From positions 1 to 46,375 of the forward strand of contig JAGWOX010000002.1 in the NCBI GenBank assembly GCA_028877145.1: a stretch of DNA of 46,375 nt, read 5' to 3'. Both the position numbers and the translations under genes were made by a program. This document shows positions 1-9,718 of the stretch, piece after piece. Source of the DNA: Acidobacteriota bacterium (GTDB lineage Bacteria; Acidobacteriota; Terriglobia; Acidiferrales; UBA7541). Numbering within the stretch: position 1 is the stretch's first letter; every line of letters starts with the position of its first letter. The notes below the pieces were generated by a model that made no database searches, was not told the origin of the DNA, and saw only the letters and a list, made by a program, of their open reading frames with translations.

Positions 1-558
1 GTCGCCGAATCCGTTCCCGTCAAGCGCGCGCCGAATTGAACCCACTCGCCCGTCCATCATGTCCGAAGGCGCCACCACGTCCGCCCCGGCCCGCGCGTGG
101 GAAAGCGCCGCCTGCGCCAACAGCTCGATCGAGGGATCGTTCAGCACCTCGCCGTTTTCCACCACGCCGCAATGCCCGTGGCTCGTGTATTCGCAAAGGC
201 ACACGTCGGTCATCACGATCAGGTCGAGTTTCGCCTTTTTCACCGCTTCGATGGCTCGCTGCACCGGCGCGTCCTTCGCCCACGCCTCCGATCCCTGCTC
301 GTCCTTCTTCTCCGGCAGGCCAAACAGGATGATCCCGGATATGCCGAGTTGCTCGACTTCGCGGCATTCCTCGAGGAACCGATCGACCGATTGCTGGTGA
401 ATGCCGGGCATCGAGGGAACCTCTTCGCGGACGCGCTTGCCCGGCACAACGAACATGGGATAGATGAAATCGCCGGTTTCGAGCGTCGTCTCGCGCACGA
501 GCGAGCGGAGGCGCTCGCTACGGCGCAAGCGTCGTGGCCGGTGAGTGGGAAAACTCAT
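1..558 (-). CDS. hemB: Delta-aminolevulinic acid dehydratase (porphobilinogen synthase), 3' end cut by window edge
   Basis: Cytoplasmic enzyme that condenses two 5-aminolevulinate molecules into porphobilinogen, the second step of this heme pathway. The ORF track missed it because it has no stop inside the window. Reading the minus strand from ATG at 558 gives 186 codons to base 1, starting MSFPTHRPRRLRRSE. Seen: the cysteine-rich motif MTDVCLCEYTSHGHCG, which in this family marks the zinc-dependent type (magnesium types have Asp/Ala there), and SDMMDGRVGSIRRALD near the edge. The Schiff-base lysines lie beyond the edge. The ATG overlaps the hemD stop as ATGA, so translation is probably coupled. 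Last visible gene of the hem operon. Confidence 0.95.
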   Translation of the reverse strand, partial: MSFPTHRPRRLRRSERLRSLVRETTLETGDFIYPMFVVPGKRVREEVPSMPGIHQQSVDRFLEECREVEQLGISGIILFGLPEKKDEQGSEAWAKDAPVQRAIEAVKKAKLDLIVMTDVCLCEYTSHGHCGVVENGEVLNDPSIELLAQAALSHARAGADVVAPSDMMDGRVGSIRRALDGNGFGD

Positions 559-1436
559 GTGTGTTTCCCTCCGGTGGCGGAATTCTTTGAAAAATGTGTG
601 GCGATGGCAGCGGCCAGTCCCGCGGCGGTTGAAATCTCCGCTTCGATCGTCACGTCGAACCCGGCGCGCCGAATTGCCGCGGCGGTAGTTGGCCCAATCG
701 CCGCTAGCCGTGCCGCACCCGCCAGCCGTCGAAAGGTTTCGGCCCCCAAACGCTCCCCAAGGGCCAGGAAAGCCGAAGGGCTGGCAAAACTCACCACGTC
801 CACTTCGCCGCGCTCGATCCTTTCCAGAATCGCGGTATCGACGTTACCCGAGGGAACGGTCCTGTAGGCGACGACTTCGACCGGCGTCGCTCCGGCCGCG
901 GTGAGAGCCTGCGGAAGTTGCGATGTGGCGCGGTCGCTGCGAGGCAGCAAAACCCGGCAGCCCTCGATCTGGCGGCCCAGTTCCCGCGCCAGGTCGATGG
1001 CTCCGTGCCCCGAGGACACGCGATCGATTCGCCATCCTTCCGCGATCGCCGCTCTCTCGGTCATCTCGCCCACCACGGCCACTTTCGGGCGCGCTTTCGA
1101 CGGCCCGAGTTTCGCCCCTAGGTCGACATGCTGGCTTCCGGCGCGAGCGGCCACGAAACGCACCGCATTCTGGCTGGTCAGCAGAAGCCAGTCGAAGCCT
1201 CCAATGTCGCGAAGAGCGCGATCGAGCGCTCCACTGTCCTGGGGAGGAAGATATTCGACGAGCGGCAGAAGCAGCACTTCGGCGCCGAGCGTCCCCAATC
1301 GCTCCGCCAGTTCCGACGCCTGTTCCGCCGCGCGTGTGACCACCACACAGCGCCGCGCGAGTGGTTTGTCTTCTTCCGGCATGTGTCCTCGCGGAAATTC
1401 CGGCGTTTCGTGCCCGTCAGGATGGGCTGTGTTCAC
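555..1436 (-). CDS. hemD: Uroporphyrinogen-III synthase
   Basis: Cyclises hydroxymethylbilane with inversion of ring D to give uroporphyrinogen III. The family is poorly conserved in sequence; the call rests on the Rossmann-like two-domain pattern (VVVTRAAEQASELAERL near the N-terminus, FDWLLLTSQNAVRF around residues 80-93, VDVVSFASPSAF and LAAIGPTTAAAIRRAG in the second half) and on its place between hemC and hemB. At 293 aa it is slightly long because of a roughly 25-residue polar N-terminal extension. The chosen ATG overlaps the hemC stop as ATGA, which supports this start despite the extension; an internal Met at about residue 19 is the alternative. Confidence 0.9.
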   Translation of the reverse strand: MNTAHPDGHETPEFPRGHMPEEDKPLARRCVVVTRAAEQASELAERLGTLGAEVLLLPLVEYLPPQDSGALDRALRDIGGFDWLLLTSQNAVRFVAARAGSQHVDLGAKLGPSKARPKVAVVGEMTERAAIAEGWRIDRVSSGHGAIDLARELGRQIEGCRVLLPRSDRATSQLPQALTAAGATPVEVVAYRTVPSGNVDTAILERIERGEVDVVSFASPSAFLALGERLGAETFRRLAGAARLAAIGPTTAAAIRRAGFDVTIEAEISTAAGLAAAIATHFSKNSATGGKHT

Positions 1437-2386
1437 GGAGCTCGTCCAAGGAGGCGAAGGATGCGGTCAGCGCCCGCCTCGATCAGTTGCCGGCCCAATT
1501 CGCGTCCCAGGTTCAGCGGGGTCCTGCGGTCCTGCAACTCCTCGGCTGTGGCTCGCCTAGAAAGCCGAATGTACTCGCTGCCGTCCGGAGACACGACGCA
1601 GGCATCGATCACGAAAGCGCCGTTCTCAAGCCGCGCCCACGCTCCCACCGGCACTTGGCATCCGCCCTCGAGTTCGCTGAGCAGCGCGCGCTCGGCATTC
1701 AGCGCGGCGCGCGTATCAACATCGGCGAGCGTTGCCACCAGCTTGCAGATGTGCGGATCGCCAGCACGCGTCTCGATCCCCAGCGCCCCTTGGCCCACCG
1801 CCGGCAAGACCACGTCGGCCCCAAGCACTTCCGTGATGCGTTCGGAAAATCCCAGCCGGTCGAGCCCGGCCTTGGCGAGAACGATGGCATCGAATTCGCC
1901 GCGATCCAGCTTCGCCAGTCGCCTATCCACGTTCCCGCGCAGCGGCACGATCTCGAGATCGGGCCGATAGTGGCGCAGTTGCGCTTGTCGGCGGACGCTG
2001 CTGGTCCCGATGCGAGCGCCGGCAGGCAGTTCGTCAAGCGTCGCCCCGTTCCCAGCCACCAGGCAGTCGCGCGGGTCCTCGCGCGAAAGTACAGCAGGGA
2101 ACGAAAAACTGGAATCGATCTCGGTCGGCACGTCCTTCATGCTGTGCACCGCCAGATCCGCGCGGCCGTCGAGCAGGGCCTCTTCCAGTTCCTTAATGAA
2201 AACGCCTTTCAGTCCCAGCTCGCCAAGATTGCCGGTCGTCTTTTCGGCGAAACGATCCCCGGAAGTCTTGATGACGACGATTTCCGTTGCGAGTCCGCAG
2301 CGGTCGGCAAGCAGGCGTTGCACGTGCTCGGCCTGCCAGAGGGCCAGCCGGCTGCCGCGACTGCCGATGCGGACGATATCCGTCAT
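1433..2386 (-). CDS. hemC: Hydroxymethylbilane synthase (porphobilinogen deaminase)
   Basis: Polymerises four porphobilinogens into hydroxymethylbilane in the cytoplasm. Seen: N-terminal IGSRGSRLALWQAEHV, the HSMKDVPTE loop around residue 81, RIGTSSVRRQAQL around 125-137, and Cys243 in ELEGGCQVPVGAW, the position that carries the dipyrromethane cofactor (Cys242 in E. coli). Length 317 aa is normal. Its start overlaps the hemA stop and its stop overlaps the hemD start, both as ATGA, so hemA-hemC-hemD-hemB is a tightly coupled unit. Confidence 0.97.
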   Translation of the reverse strand: MTDIVRIGSRGSRLALWQAEHVQRLLADRCGLATEIVVIKTSGDRFAEKTTGNLGELGLKGVFIKELEEALLDGRADLAVHSMKDVPTEIDSSFSFPAVLSREDPRDCLVAGNGATLDELPAGARIGTSSVRRQAQLRHYRPDLEIVPLRGNVDRRLAKLDRGEFDAIVLAKAGLDRLGFSERITEVLGADVVLPAVGQGALGIETRAGDPHICKLVATLADVDTRAALNAERALLSELEGGCQVPVGAWARLENGAFVIDACVVSPDGSEYIRLSRRATAEELQDRRTPLNLGRELGRQLIEAGADRILRLLGRAP

Positions 2387-3657
2387 TTCTCCTCCGAGTC
2401 CAGCCCGAAAAGCCCGCGCAGAGTTTCCATGTGCTGCACGCGTTCGCGCCAGGTGCGCGCGTGGCGCAGCCGATCGGTCGGCTCTTCGAGCAGCTCGTCG
2501 ATCAACTGCGCCGTCAGTTGGTCGATGTGCTTGCGGTCCTCCGGATTGAGATGGGCGAAGGCCGCGGAATGGGCTTCCAAAATGCGCCGCCGCCGCGCGT
2601 CCAGTCGCGAGCGCAGGTCGTCGACCAGATCAATCGCGCTTCGGCCCGCACGCCATGTTTCGAATTTCGAAATCTGGTCCGCGATGATCGCTTCAGCCCT
2701 CGGAATCTCGCGTTCTCGCAAGCGCCGGTTCTGGTCGACGATCTCGGTAAGGTCGTCCAGATTGTACAGGTACAGGTTGTAGAGGTCGCTCGCGGCGGGA
2801 TCGATATTTCTCGGCACTCCCAGATCCAGAAGCAGCATCGAGCGATTGTCGCGCTCGGCCATCGCCTCGGTCAGCATCTCGGACGTGATCACCGGGTCTT
2901 CCGCCGCAACCGACGCCACGAGAATGTCCGCCCGGGCGAGCGAGCGAGGGAGCTTTTCCCAGGCGATCGTCTCCGCGCCGTTCGGCCCGGCGAGCGCCAT
3001 CGCATGCTCGCTGGTCCGGCTCGAGATCCAAAGCCACTTGATTCCACGCTGGCGTAGTTGCTCCACCGCTTGCTGGGCGATCTCTCCCGCTCCAAGCACG
3101 AGCGCCGAGTGGGTGCCCAGGTCGCCAAAGATCCGCTCGGCTAGCTTGACGCCCGCCGACGCCGCCGACATCGGCCGCGTGCCCAGCTCTGTTTCCGACC
3201 GCACACGCCGTCCCACTTCCACCGCGCCTTGGAACAGCCGGTTCAGCACCGGCCCGGTCGCGCCACCATCGGAAGCGCGGCGATACGCTTCCCGCACCTG
3301 CCCCAGAATTTCCGCCTCTCCGAGCAGCATCGAATCGAGTCCCGCGGCCACGCGGAACAGATGTTCGATGGCCTCGCGATCGCGCCGGGCATAGAGGCAC
3401 CCGTTCAGTTGCTCCCGAGATATGCCGTGAAAATCGGCCAGGAAATTCTGGATCGCGCCGGGCTCCTCGGTCGCGTCTCGGCGCACCCCGTAAAGCTCGC
3501 TGCGATTGCAGGTTGAGAGCACCACAACTTCTTCCATGCCGCACTGCGAACGCAGTTCCGCGGTCGCCCGCTGCGCATCCTCGACGCTGAACGTCACTCG
3601 CTCGCGCAATTCCAGCGGCGCGGTGCGGTGGTTCAATCCGATGAGCACGATCTGCAT
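2383..3657 (-). CDS. hemA: Glutamyl-tRNA reductase
   Basis: NADPH-dependent reduction of glutamyl-tRNA to glutamate-1-semialdehyde, the committed and usually regulated step of C5-pathway tetrapyrrole synthesis. Seen: GLNHRTAPLELRERV at the N-terminus, catalytic Cys50 in LSTCNRSELYGV, nucleotide-binding ALVLGAGEIAQQAVEQL, MLLLDLGVPRNIDP, and the C-terminal helical dimerisation region. Length 424 aa is typical. It shows the organism makes ALA from glutamate; hemL is not in the window. It lies 102 bp downstream of hemX on the same strand and begins the run of overlapping hem genes. Confidence 0.97.
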   Translation of the reverse strand: MQIVLIGLNHRTAPLELRERVTFSVEDAQRATAELRSQCGMEEVVVLSTCNRSELYGVRRDATEEPGAIQNFLADFHGISREQLNGCLYARRDREAIEHLFRVAAGLDSMLLGEAEILGQVREAYRRASDGGATGPVLNRLFQGAVEVGRRVRSETELGTRPMSAASAGVKLAERIFGDLGTHSALVLGAGEIAQQAVEQLRQRGIKWLWISSRTSEHAMALAGPNGAETIAWEKLPRSLARADILVASVAAEDPVITSEMLTEAMAERDNRSMLLLDLGVPRNIDPAASDLYNLYLYNLDDLTEIVDQNRRLREREIPRAEAIIADQISKFETWRAGRSAIDLVDDLRSRLDARRRRILEAHSAAFAHLNPEDRKHIDQLTAQLIDELLEEPTDRLRHARTWRERVQHMETLRGLFGLDSEEK

Positions 3658-3759
3658 GCCTACTGTGCCTCTCGTCCGTGCCGGGCTCCGCGCAGCGCCG
3701 TCATGGCGCTTCCCCTGACGTTATCCTGTGGCCGGAATGTGGATTCGCGCGCATGCTCT

Positions 3760-4572
3760 CTAGAGGTAACGGTGAAAATGCGACAGGTAAAGGTTCACTA
3801 CGGCGTAGCTGAAAATTACCAACAAAAACGTGAGCACGCACATAAGCGAGGCCCGCGCCCCACGCCACACGCCGCGCTCGGACAGCCGTAAATAACCAGC
3901 GTAAAGCACGAGGATCACCAACGTCACCAGCACCTTCGGATCGGTGAGCAAAAACGTGTGCCGGATGTGCAATTGCCAGTAAATCCCCATCGCTGTCCCG
4001 ACCACCAGCGAGACCAGCCCCACGCGGACGCTCCCGCGGCTCATTCGCTCCAGGCCGTCGAGCGGCGGGAAGCGCCACACCATCCGTCCCGGATGCCGCC
4101 GCCGCAGATGGCGGTCCTGCAGCAAGTACACCACGCTCAAAACGAAGGCCAGCGCAAAAGCCGCATACGCGAGCACGCTCAACGTCACGTGCAACGCGAA
4201 CAACGCTCCCTGCTCTTGCCGTGTCGCTGCCAGATCGTGTCCCGGCCACGTGCCCAGCGCGAAGAGCGCCAGCACGCACGGCAACACGAATGCGCCCATC
4301 GACCGCTGTTTGTAATAGAGTTCAAGTCCGAGGTAGGTGGCAGCAAGCAGCCAGCCGAAAAGGGAGAGTGAGCCGTACAGGTCGTCGTAGGGAACCGAGT
4401 GCACCCAGTGCGAACGCTCGAGCAGCGCCAGATAATGGCTCCCGAGTCCTAGTGCCAGTGCCAGCGCCGCCAGCCGCCCCGTCTGCTTCCGGCCCGTATA
4501 TAGAAAACGCACGTACAGGCCCAGGCTGGCCAGGTAAAGCACCAACGTAATGTAGCTCCAATGTCCCGGCAT
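3760..4572 (-). CDS. hemX: HemX/CcsA-type cytochrome c assembly membrane protein
   Basis: Integral membrane protein of the cytochrome c assembly (CcsA/CcmC/HemX) superfamily, 270 aa, with about eight hydrophobic segments (for example ALFALHVTLSVLAYAAFALA and VLVTLVILVLYAGYL). Conserved histidines occur in GLGSHYLAL and WQLHIRHTFLLTDPK. In Bacillus the equivalent HemX sits in the hem operon and affects HemA level; CcsA family members handle haem during cytochrome c maturation. Here it precedes hemA, so the HemX reading is favoured, but a true CcsA role cannot be excluded because its partner ResB/Ccs1 is not visible. An extended -10 box lies 60 bp upstream. Confidence 0.8.
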   Translation of the reverse strand: MPGHWSYITLVLYLASLGLYVRFLYTGRKQTGRLAALALALGLGSHYLALLERSHWVHSVPYDDLYGSLSLFGWLLAATYLGLELYYKQRSMGAFVLPCVLALFALGTWPGHDLAATRQEQGALFALHVTLSVLAYAAFALAFVLSVVYLLQDRHLRRRHPGRMVWRFPPLDGLERMSRGSVRVGLVSLVVGTAMGIYWQLHIRHTFLLTDPKVLVTLVILVLYAGYLRLSERGVWRGARASLMCVLTFLLVIFSYAVVNLYLSHFHRYL

Positions 4573-4631
4573 CTCTCGGCTGGCAGTCCCTACCGGCCCC
4601 GTGCGAGCCTGAACGGTGCCGCCAAACGTGA

Positions 4632-4640
4632 ATTATAGCA
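4632..4640 (-). promoter_or_regulatory. Extended -10 promoter for hemX-hem operon
   Basis: On the minus strand the sequence reads TGCTATAAT, a perfect -10 hexamer with the TGn extension. No good -35 is visible at 16-18 bp, as is usual for extended -10 promoters. The predicted start near 4625 gives a leader of roughly 50 nt before the hemX ATG. Motif seen; activity inferred. Confidence 0.5.
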
Positions 4641-4741
4641 GCCGATTCCGCATACTTCCGCCCAAAATCCCTCCCGGCCAAGGTTGTCTCCCGGAATCCT
4701 AAATTTGCAAATGCAGATTGCGGCCTAGCAGACCGAAACTG

Positions 4742-4759
4742 GGGTCGTAGGGACGACCC
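4742..4759. repeat. Inverted repeat in the hemX / aldo-keto reductase divergent region
   Basis: GGGTCGT and ACGACCC form a perfect 7-bp stem with a 4-nt loop (AGGG). It lies just upstream of the putative -35 of the reductase gene, so it could be an operator or an RNA hairpin; there is no T-run to mark a terminator. Confidence 0.4.
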
Positions 4760-4784
4760 GGCGGTCGGCCCGCGCATCGCCCCG

Positions 4785-4811
4785 TTGAAAGTTCCCGAAT
4801 GAACGTATACT
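4785..4811 (+). promoter_or_regulatory. Putative promoter of the aldo/keto reductase
   Basis: TTGAAA (4785-4790) and TATACT (4806-4811) resemble -35 and -10 boxes but are only 15 bp apart, shorter than optimal. The implied start near 4818 gives a leader of about 50 nt containing the GGAGGAG ribosome site. Plausible, unproven. Confidence 0.35.
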
Positions 4812-4869
4812 GTCCGAGCCTGAGCGAATCTCCGTAATCCAAACGTTTGTGGAGGAGACAGCGACCCAA

Positions 4870-5814
4870 ATGAAGCTTCGGAATCTGGGTAAATCCGGTC
4901 TGAAAGTCTCACTGGTTGGGCTCGGCTGCAATAATTTTGGCCGGAGCGTCGACCTCGAAACGGCGCGCAACGTGGTCGATAAGGCCCTGGAGATGGGCAT
5001 CACGTTGTTCGATACCTCGGATTCCTACGGCAATCGCGGCGGATCGGAAATCTTGCTCGGAAAAATCCTGGGCCCGCGGCGCAAGGACGTTGTCCTGGCG
5101 ACGAAATTTTCCAGCCAGATGGACGAGGAGGGCCGCCTGAGGGGCGCCTCGCGCCACTACATCATGAGCGCTGTCGAAGCCAGCCTGCGCCGCCTCCAGA
5201 CCGACTATATCGACCTATATCAGCAGCACCGGCCCGACCCGGACACTCCGATCGAGGAAACACTACGCGCGCTCGACGACCTCATCCATCAGGGAAAAGT
5301 ACGCTACATCGGCAACTCAAATTTCGCCGCCTGGCAGGTTGTCGATGCGCACTGGACCTCCCGCGATCTGGGCATCAATTCTTTCGTCTCCTGCCAGAAG
5401 GAGTACAGCGTGCTCGTGCGAGATGCGGAACAGGAACTGATCCCCGCAATGGAATCTCTTGGCCTGGGCCTCTTGCCATATTTCCCGCTCGCCTGTGGCC
5501 TCCTCACTGGAAAATACAGACAGGGCGCGCCGCCTCCGAAGGGTTCGCGCATGTTCGTTTGGCCGGAACTCGCCACGCGTTATTTCACGGAAGCGAACTG
5601 GAAGAAAGTGGAGCTGCTCGGGAAATTTGCCGCCGAGCGTGGCCACACCCTGCTCGAACTCGCCTTCAGCTGGCTCGCCGCGCGGCCCCACGTCGCAAGC
5701 GTAATCGCCGGCGCCACGCGTCCCGAGCAGGCCGAGCAAAACGCTCGTGCACCCGGCTGGGCACTCACGCAGGAAGAGCTTGGCGAAATCGATCGCCTCA
5801 CCATAGAGGCCTAA
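4870..5814 (+). CDS. Aldo/keto reductase
   Basis: NAD(P)H-dependent reductase of carbonyl compounds with a TIM-barrel fold, cytoplasmic. The catalytic tetrad is complete: Asp48 and Tyr53 (FDTSDSYGNRGG), Lys79 (LATKFSS) and His120 (LYQQHRPDPDTP); GKVRYIGNSNF and the C-terminal IAGATRPEQAEQN phosphate-binding region are also typical. The ORF track starts at GTG 4849, but GGAGGAG at 4851-4857 lies inside that extension, upstream of ATG 4870, which gives MKLRNLGKSGLKVS, the usual family N-terminus, and 314 aa. Substrate cannot be told from sequence. Monocistronic by spacing. Confidence 0.9.
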   Translation: MKLRNLGKSGLKVSLVGLGCNNFGRSVDLETARNVVDKALEMGITLFDTSDSYGNRGGSEILLGKILGPRRKDVVLATKFSSQMDEEGRLRGASRHYIMSAVEASLRRLQTDYIDLYQQHRPDPDTPIEETLRALDDLIHQGKVRYIGNSNFAAWQVVDAHWTSRDLGINSFVSCQKEYSVLVRDAEQELIPAMESLGLGLLPYFPLACGLLTGKYRQGAPPPKGSRMFVWPELATRYFTEANWKKVELLGKFAAERGHTLLELAFSWLAARPHVASVIAGATRPEQAEQNARAPGWALTQEELGEIDRLTIEA

Positions 5815-6029
5815 ACCACCTTCACCTTGCCCTCCGTCGCCCTTGCGTGCTCCATGCGCCGTAATTGCGCCTGGGGATTTTCGGCGCGATCAAGTCGTGT
5901 CCATGCCTAACACTCGGGCTGTCAATTCTGACAGTGTCCCCCACCCGGACCATCTAATTACGATCACTTGGCGGTCTTTTACCCTGCCCTATTGCAGTTG
6001 CCGCGTTGGAGGCAGAGTGCGCCTTTGTC

Positions 6030-6789
6030 ATGAAGTCTCGTCTACAAACGCGAATCAGGAAGGCTGGGCGTGGCAGCCTGTACGCGGTGGCCTTGCTTCC
6101 TGCATTCTGCGCGCCTCCGGTGCTGGCACAGGGCGACGCAGCGTCCGCCTCCCAAGAGGTCGTCTCCAGCCAGAAACCGCCGGAAGTTGAACGGGAGCTC
6201 GGCAAAAACTTCTTTAACCTTTTGAACATGGCAGGAAGGAACGAAAACCGCTGCCGACTTCACGCCGATGAATCAACGCGGCAGAAACCAGCTCTTCTTC
6301 CACACGATGGCCAATCCCCTAAACCTCGCGGGAATTGCATTCGTCGCTGGTATCGCCCAGTGGAGCAACAAGCCAGGCGAATGGGGGCAGGGAAGTCAGG
6401 CGTACGGCAGGCGATACGCCAATTTGTACGGCCAGTTCGCGATCGACCAGACCGTGACGTTCGCCCTCTCGAGCGCGCTCGACGAAGACAATCGCTATTT
6501 CAATTCCGGAAAGAAAGGCATCTGGCCCCGCACAGCGTACGCTCTCGAAAGCGGCGTCCTCGCCCGCCACCGCGACGGCCATCGCTCATTGTCTTTCTCC
6601 GAAGTAGGAGGCGGACTCGCAGGCGCCTTCCTGTCCCGCCTCTGGCTTCCCGCAAGCCGTAACACCCCAGGCGACGCCGCCATCAACTTCGCCATCGGCA
6701 CCGCTTCCAGCGTCGCCTTCGGCGTCGTCAAGGAATTCGTCCCCGACATCATTCGCGTGTTCGTCCGCAAGCCCAAACCACCTGACTAG
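6030..6789 (+). pseudogene. Secreted protein of a conserved acidobacterial-type family, split by a +1 frameshift
   Basis: The N-terminal part is in one frame: ATG 6030, a signal peptide ending PPVLAQ, then a region ending in GKNFFNLLN near 6227. The rest continues in the next frame: WQEGTKTAADFTPMNQ, AGIAFVAGIAQWSNK, LDEDNRYFNSGKKGIWPRT, DGHRSLSFSEVGGG, ending KEFVPDIIRVFV at 6789. Removing one base near 6226-6230 (LLN-WQEG) joins both into about 252 aa. I recognise the pattern (Asp-x-Arg-Tyr-Phe, GH-x-x-x-SFSE, VVKEFxPDI) as a family of exported proteins common in acidobacteria, of unknown function. The ORF track shows the halves separately (6006..6662 and 6268..6789). Indel, sequencing error or real decay cannot be told apart here. 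Confidence 0.75.
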
Positions 6790-7170
6790 CATCCCGCCGA
6801 TTCCCAACAGGCTGCCTCTGTGATCTCCGTGCCATTCTCCGTGCCCTCCGTGTGAACCCGAGCCCCGTCGCCGTTGAAGGCAGGCCCCGATAGTACCCAT
6901 CCCTGCCCGGCCCCTGGCGCGCAGACACCGGTGGGATGATATGGCAGGTTGCGCATGCATCTCGCACGCCGGCGGAGACTTATGTTATTGTGAAAAGCTA
7001 GCTTGGGCCCGGTTTCGCTCCCCGTGTGCTCGGCCTGCACGTACTCTTGGGTCCCGGCAATTCCGCCGCATTATGCGGCAAATCGGCGAGCCGAGTTGCT
7101 TCCCGGTACACGCGTCTGGCGAAGTTCGCCCGGCGCCGCTCGGACGCAAAAACAGCAGGAGACAAACCCG
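6790..7170. other. Intergenic region upstream of icd
   Basis: No convincing gene; the ORF track's 7003 start for icd is an upstream in-frame extension without protein-like character. It contains a CTCTGTG...CCGTGCCCTCCGTGTG repeat copy (6816-6853) and, in the icd leader, a perfect 6-bp hairpin GCCGCA-TTA-TGCGGC (7065-7079). The promoter was not identified with confidence. Confidence 0.5.
6816..6853. repeat. Dispersed CTCTGTG/CCGTGCCCTCCGTGTG intergenic repeat, copy 1
   Basis: CTCTGTGATCTCCGTGCC followed by TCTCCGTGCCCTCCGTGTG. It resembles the longer copy near 15.2 kb (TTTTCTCTGTGCCCTCTGTGTG). Both copies lie outside genes, in keeping with a dispersed extragenic repeat family. Copy number in the genome is unknown from this window. 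Confidence 0.5.
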
Positions 7171-8592
<1,422 letters not shown>

Positions 8593-8635
8593 AGCGCTCG
8601 GCCAAAGCAGGCACGCGTCTGCGCCCATTTCCCGT

Positions 8636-8658
8636 AGGGGCGGGGTCACCCCGCCCCT
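8636..8658. repeat. GC-rich hairpin between icd and mdh (AGGGGCGGGG-TCA-CCCCGCCCCT)
   Basis: A perfect 10-bp stem with a 3-nt loop, without a following T-run. This GTAGGGGCGGGG type palindrome resembles short extragenic palindromic elements found in many GC-rich genomes. It may terminate or attenuate the icd transcript or stabilise its 3' end; the sequence alone does not decide. Confidence 0.6.
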
Positions 8659-8743
8659 GCTCTAAAGCCTCGGCCGGGAATCTCCGGCAGCGGCCGGCTG
8701 ATCCAACGAAACGAAATCTGATGCTTACGAGGAGAATGCTCTG

Positions 8744-9682
8744 ATGCGCAAAAAAGTGACGGTTGTCGGCGGTGGATTCGTCGGTTCCACCACCGCCCAA
8801 CGGATTGCCGACGCCGGCCTTGCCGACGTTGTCTTGACCGACATCCTGGAAGGAGCGCCGACAGGCAAGGCGCTCGACATGCTCGAAGCGATGCCGATCC
8901 TGCGAAGCGATTCGCATGTAACAGGCATCAGCACCAAGGATGGCGATTACAGTGCCACGGCCGGCAGCGACCTTGTCGTCATCACCGCTGGTTTTCCCCG
9001 CAAACCGGGCATGAGCCGCGACGACCTGCTCAAAGCGAATTACGCCGTGGTGAAGGAAGTGACGGAAAAGGTCGCCAGGCTCTCGCCCGAGGCGATCATC
9101 ATCCTCGTCACGAACCCGCTCGACGTGATGACCCAGACCGCTTACCGCGTCAGCGGCTTCTCGAAGAATCGCGTGCTCGGCATGGCCGGCGTGCTCGATT
9201 CCGCGCGCATGCGCGCGTTCATCGCCATGGAGGTCGGCGTCTCGGTGGAAAACATCCATGCTTTCGTCCTCGGCGGCCACGGTGACGATATGGTGCCGCT
9301 GCCGCGCTATTCCACCGTCGCCGGAATTCCGCTGCCCGATCTTCTCCCCAAGGAGCGCATCGACGCCATCGTCGAGCGCACCCGTAAAGGCGGCGGCGAA
9401 ATCGTCAATCTGATGAAGACCGGCTCTGCCTATTACGCCCCCTCGGCCGCGGTCTACGAAATGGTCGATTCCATCCTGCGCGACCGGAAGAAGATACTCC
9501 CGTGCGCGGCGTTCCTCGAAGGCGAATACGGCCTGCACGACATCTACATGGGCGTGCCCGTCGTGCTCGGCTCGAACGGCGTCGAAAAGATCATCGAGAT
9601 CAAGCTCACCGATGCGGAACGCGCCGCCCTCGAAAAATCCGCCGCATCCGTCCGGGAAATGACAAAGGTCCTCGCCATCTAG
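8744..9682 (+). CDS. mdh: Malate dehydrogenase (LDH-like type)
   Basis: Oxidises malate to oxaloacetate with NAD in the TCA cycle. 312 aa, normal for the LDH-like bacterial MDH subgroup. Seen: dinucleotide motif [13 protein letters not shown], Asp33 in VVLTDILEG (NAD preference), substrate-binding [14 protein letters not shown] with Arg86 and Arg92, [20 protein letters not shown], and catalytic His179 in [14 protein letters not shown]. The ATG at 8744 follows AGGAG (8731-8735). It sits 151 bp downstream of icd on the same strand; a hairpin lies on each side, so expression may be partly independent. Confidence 0.96.
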   Translation: MRKKVTVVGGGFVGSTTAQRIADAGLADVVLTDILEGAPTGKALDMLEAMPILRSDSHVTGISTKDGDYSATAGSDLVVITAGFPRKPGMSRDDLLKANYAVVKEVTEKVARLSPEAIIILVTNPLDVMTQTAYRVSGFSKNRVLGMAGVLDSARMRAFIAMEVGVSVENIHAFVLGGHGDDMVPLPRYSTVAGIPLPDLLPKERIDAIVERTRKGGGEIVNLMKTGSAYYAPSAAVYEMVDSILRDRKKILPCAAFLEGEYGLHDIYMGVPVVLGSNGVEKIIEIKLTDAERAALEKSAASVREMTKVLAI

Positions 9683-9689
9683 TCAAATC

Positions 9690-9718
9690 GGAAGGGGCGG
9701 CCAAGCGCCGCCCCTTCC
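9690..9718 (+). terminator. Hairpin downstream of mdh
   Basis: GGAAGGGGCGGC and GCCGCCCCTTCC form a perfect 12-bp stem around a 5-nt loop, 7 nt after the mdh stop. No T-tract follows, so this is either a weak intrinsic terminator or a 3'-end stabilising structure. Confidence 0.55.

Noticed and set aside
1361-2782. 473-aa plus ORF across hemC/hemA
   Set aside because: Antisense shadow: hemC and hemA have all diagnostic residues on the other strand.
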